Shown piece by piece: positions 62,620 through 64,000 of a DNA stretch of 64,000 nt. Position 1 is the first letter of the stretch; each line of letters starts with the position of its first letter. The notes under the pieces were generated by a model. It ran no database searches, was not told the DNA's origin, and saw only the letters and a list, made by a program, of their open reading frames with translations. Source of the stretch: Phocaeicola faecium (lineage in GTDB: Bacteria > Bacteroidota > Bacteroidia > Bacteroidales > Bacteroidaceae). The stretch covers positions 48,935-112,934 of the forward strand of contig NZ_JACSPQ010000001.1 of assembly GCF_014837055.1 (NCBI RefSeq). The letters run 5' to 3'. The translations under genes and the position numbers were made by a program.

Positions 62620-63789
62620 ATGTCTATGTTGAATCCCGACAACGTTCCTTCTCCGTGCTACGTCATGGAAGAAGATTTGCTGAGAAAGAATCTGAGTTTG
62701 ATAAAACACGTGGCAGATACGGCAGGCGTAGAAATTATTTTGGCCTTTAAAGCCTTTGCGATGTGGAAGTCATTTCCTATATTCCGCGAATACATCGACT
62801 ATACTACCGCCAGCTCGGAGTATGAAGCCCGACTTGCTTACGAAGAATTTGGCAGCAAGGCGCACACCTATTCGCCGGCATATACAGAAGCAAATTTTCC
62901 GGCTTTTATGCGTTATAGCAGTCATATCACTTTTAATTCACTGTCGCAATTCAATCGTTTCTACCCGCAAGTGAAAGAAAGCGGAGCGCCGATTTCGTGC
63001 GGCTTGCGTGTAAACCCTGAATATTCGGAAGTAGAAGTAGAGCTCTATAACCCTTGTGCGCCGGGAACACGTTTTGGAGTGACTGCCGATTTGTTGCCCG
63101 ATGTGTTGCCCGAAGGCATTGAAGGATTCCACTGTCACTGCCATTGCGAATCAAGTTCTTACGAGTTGGAACGTACGCTGGTACACATCGAAGAACACTT
63201 CTCACGCTGGTTCCCGCAGTTGAAGTGGTTGAATCTGGGTGGCGGACATTTGATGACTCGCAGCGATTATGATACCGACCATCTTATCCGGTTGCTTCAG
63301 GGATTAAAAGCACGTTATCCCCATTTGCATATTATTTTAGAGCCCGGTTCGGCTTTCACGTGGCAAACAGGTACATTGGTTTCTACGGTAGTCGACATAG
63401 TGGAAAGTCGGGGGATACGGACCGCAATACTCGATGTCAGCTTTACTTGTCACATGCCCGATTGTCTTGAAATGCCGTACCAGCCTCGCGTCAGAGGAGC
63501 AGAATCTCTTCCGTCCGATGCCGTGAGATCCGCAAAAAAAGAAGAACATATTTACCGGTTAGGCGGAAACAGTTGTTTAAGCGGAGACTATATGGGCAGT
63601 TGGCGCTTCGATCATGAATTACAAGTAGGAGAGCGGGTGGTTTTCGAAGACATGATTCACTATACAATGGTGAAAACCAATATGTTTAATGGCATACATC
63701 ATCCTTCGATAGCATTGTTGCACAGTAGCGGAGAAGTTGAAATCTACCGTACATTTAAGTACGAAGACTACCGCGACAGGATGTGTTGA
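62620..63789 (+). CDS. nspC: Carboxynorspermidine decarboxylase
   Basis: A 389-residue PLP enzyme of the alanine-racemase-fold decarboxylases, making norspermidine or spermidine from the carboxy precursor in the aspartate-semialdehyde polyamine route. PLP lysine K44 in LAFKAFAMW; substrate and cofactor motifs HCHCHCESSSYELE, WLNLGGGHLMTRSDYDTDHL, ILEPGSAFTWQTG and LGGNSCLSGDYMG (active-site Cys) are characteristic of NspC. ATG 62626 is an alternative start two codons in. The partner carboxynorspermidine dehydrogenase is not in the window. Confidence 0.95.
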   Translation: MSMLNPDNVPSPCYVMEEDLLRKNLSLIKHVADTAGVEIILAFKAFAMWKSFPIFREYIDYTTASSEYEARLAYEEFGSKAHTYSPAYTEANFPAFMRYSSHITFNSLSQFNRFYPQVKESGAPISCGLRVNPEYSEVEVELYNPCAPGTRFGVTADLLPDVLPEGIEGFHCHCHCESSSYELERTLVHIEEHFSRWFPQLKWLNLGGGHLMTRSDYDTDHLIRLLQGLKARYPHLHIILEPGSAFTWQTGTLVSTVVDIVESRGIRTAILDVSFTCHMPDCLEMPYQPRVRGAESLPSDAVRSAKKEEHIYRLGGNSCLSGDYMGSWRFDHELQVGERVVFEDMIHYTMVKTNMFNGIHHPSIALLHSSGEVEIYRTFKYEDYRDRMC

Positions 63790-63854
63790 AAAGTTTTCGG
63801 AAACATAATTTGTTACTTTTTGCGTTCTTATTCGTTAAAAAAGTATCATAAGTA

Positions 63855-63885
63855 TTTGGTATTTTCAGAAAAAGCACTACCTTTG
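63855..63885 (+). promoter_or_regulatory. Consensus promoter of the tRNA-Gly gene
   Basis: -33 TTTG (63855-63858), 19-bp spacer, -7 TACCTTTG (63878-63885). All fixed positions match; start expected near 63892, about 37 bp before the tRNA. Confidence 0.85.
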
Positions 63886-63928
63886 CACTCGCAATCGGGA
63901 AAGAGTTCCGGTTGTTAGTAGAAAGATT

Positions 63929-64000
63929 GCGGAAATAGCTCAGTTGGTAGAGCATAACCTTGCCAAGGTTAGGGTCGCGAGTTCGAGTCTCGTTTTCCGC
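63929..64000 (+). tRNA. tRNA-Gly (anticodon GCC), cut by the window end at the discriminator base
   Basis: A 72-nt cloverleaf. Acceptor GCGGAAA pairs with TTTCCGC (7 bp, ending at base 64000), D-arm AGCTCAGTTGGTAGAGC. The anticodon arm AACCT-TGCCAAG-style stem-loop has GCC in the loop (CCTTGCCAAGG), and the T-arm GTTCGAGTC is present. Base 73 and any encoded CCA lie outside the window. Preceded by a consensus promoter, so it may head a tRNA operon continuing to the right. Confidence 0.95.

Overview
The window is 64 kb of chromosome from a member of the Bacteroidales, most likely Bacteroides, Phocaeicola or a close relative. Three things point there. Promoters follow the Bacteroides pattern (TTTG, 19-21 bp, TAnnTTTG) instead of the E. 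coli -35/-10 pattern. Shine-Dalgarno sequences are mostly weak or absent. The gene content is typical of the group: MacB/FtsX-type ABC permeases, large TonB receptors, a GldE-like CorC protein, LptC, a GNAT-nitrilase fusion, a subclass A2-like beta-lactamase and a 593-aa ribosomal protein S1. No rRNA, prophage, CRISPR array or complete insertion sequence was seen. Species cannot be fixed from the sequence alone.

Layout. 1-5469: end of an adaptor gene, then an ABC efflux operon (permease, ATPase, permease). 5641-8213 (minus): secreted nuclease with an AlaX-like tRNA-editing protein, and an iron alcohol dehydrogenase. 8382-9703: RIC/hemerythrin protein overlapping a LuxR-type regulator whose receiver lacks its phosphoacceptor. 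10092-12287: GH20 hexosaminidase. 12383-12741: remains of what looks like a sigma/anti-sigma operon. 12955-15384: TonB receptor plus ECF S component. 15503-18370: ABC-F protein with a degenerate second ATPase site, and a membrane acyltransferase. 18392-21334: CbbX-type AAA+ ATPase preceded by a ~290-nt structured RNA candidate. 21510-27968: hydrolase, TonB receptor and an internally duplicated beta-helix lipoprotein. 28257-35829: envelope-assembly cluster (CoaX, outer-membrane protein, TPR, LptC, CorC/GldE-like, PpiD/SurA-like). 36095-38950: GalE and a GNAT-nitrilase fusion. 39594-40358: mini-operon of a broken lipoprotein and two duplicated 65-66-aa membrane proteins. 40408-41876: RfbC and RfbA. 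42039-44192: small barrel protein, then a lipoprotein/ATP-grasp pair. 44281-48651 (minus): ribosomal protein S1, class A beta-lactamase, DUF4405 protein, AraC regulator. 48889-54630 (minus): tripartite RND efflux pump. 54787-56641: YgbA-like NO-response protein and ThrE-like exporter. 57035-62379: RuvX, peptide deformylase, TPR protein, UvrD/PcrA helicase. 62620-64000: NspC and tRNA-Gly(GCC).

The most unusual signal is a family of short intergenic elements found seven times. Each standard copy is about 89 bp, with an A-rich left end, four 10-bp boxes at an exact 22-bp pitch and a T-rich right end. The boxes come from a small set (CTAACGGTAG; TGCGGTAG and its reverse complement; CTACCCATAG/CTATGGGTAG; CTTCCCATAG/CTATGGGAAG), and neighbouring boxes are often reverse complements of each other. 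Copies lie at about 9875, 12719, 21391, 39091, 48702, 56807 and 62459, always between genes; an eighth degenerate copy may lie at 28124. I know of no description of this family, but I could not search for one.

Functional themes are envelope assembly and export, nutrient capture through TonB receptors, nitrosative-stress response (RIC protein, YgbA-like protein) and drug defence (beta-lactamase, RND pump, ABC efflux).
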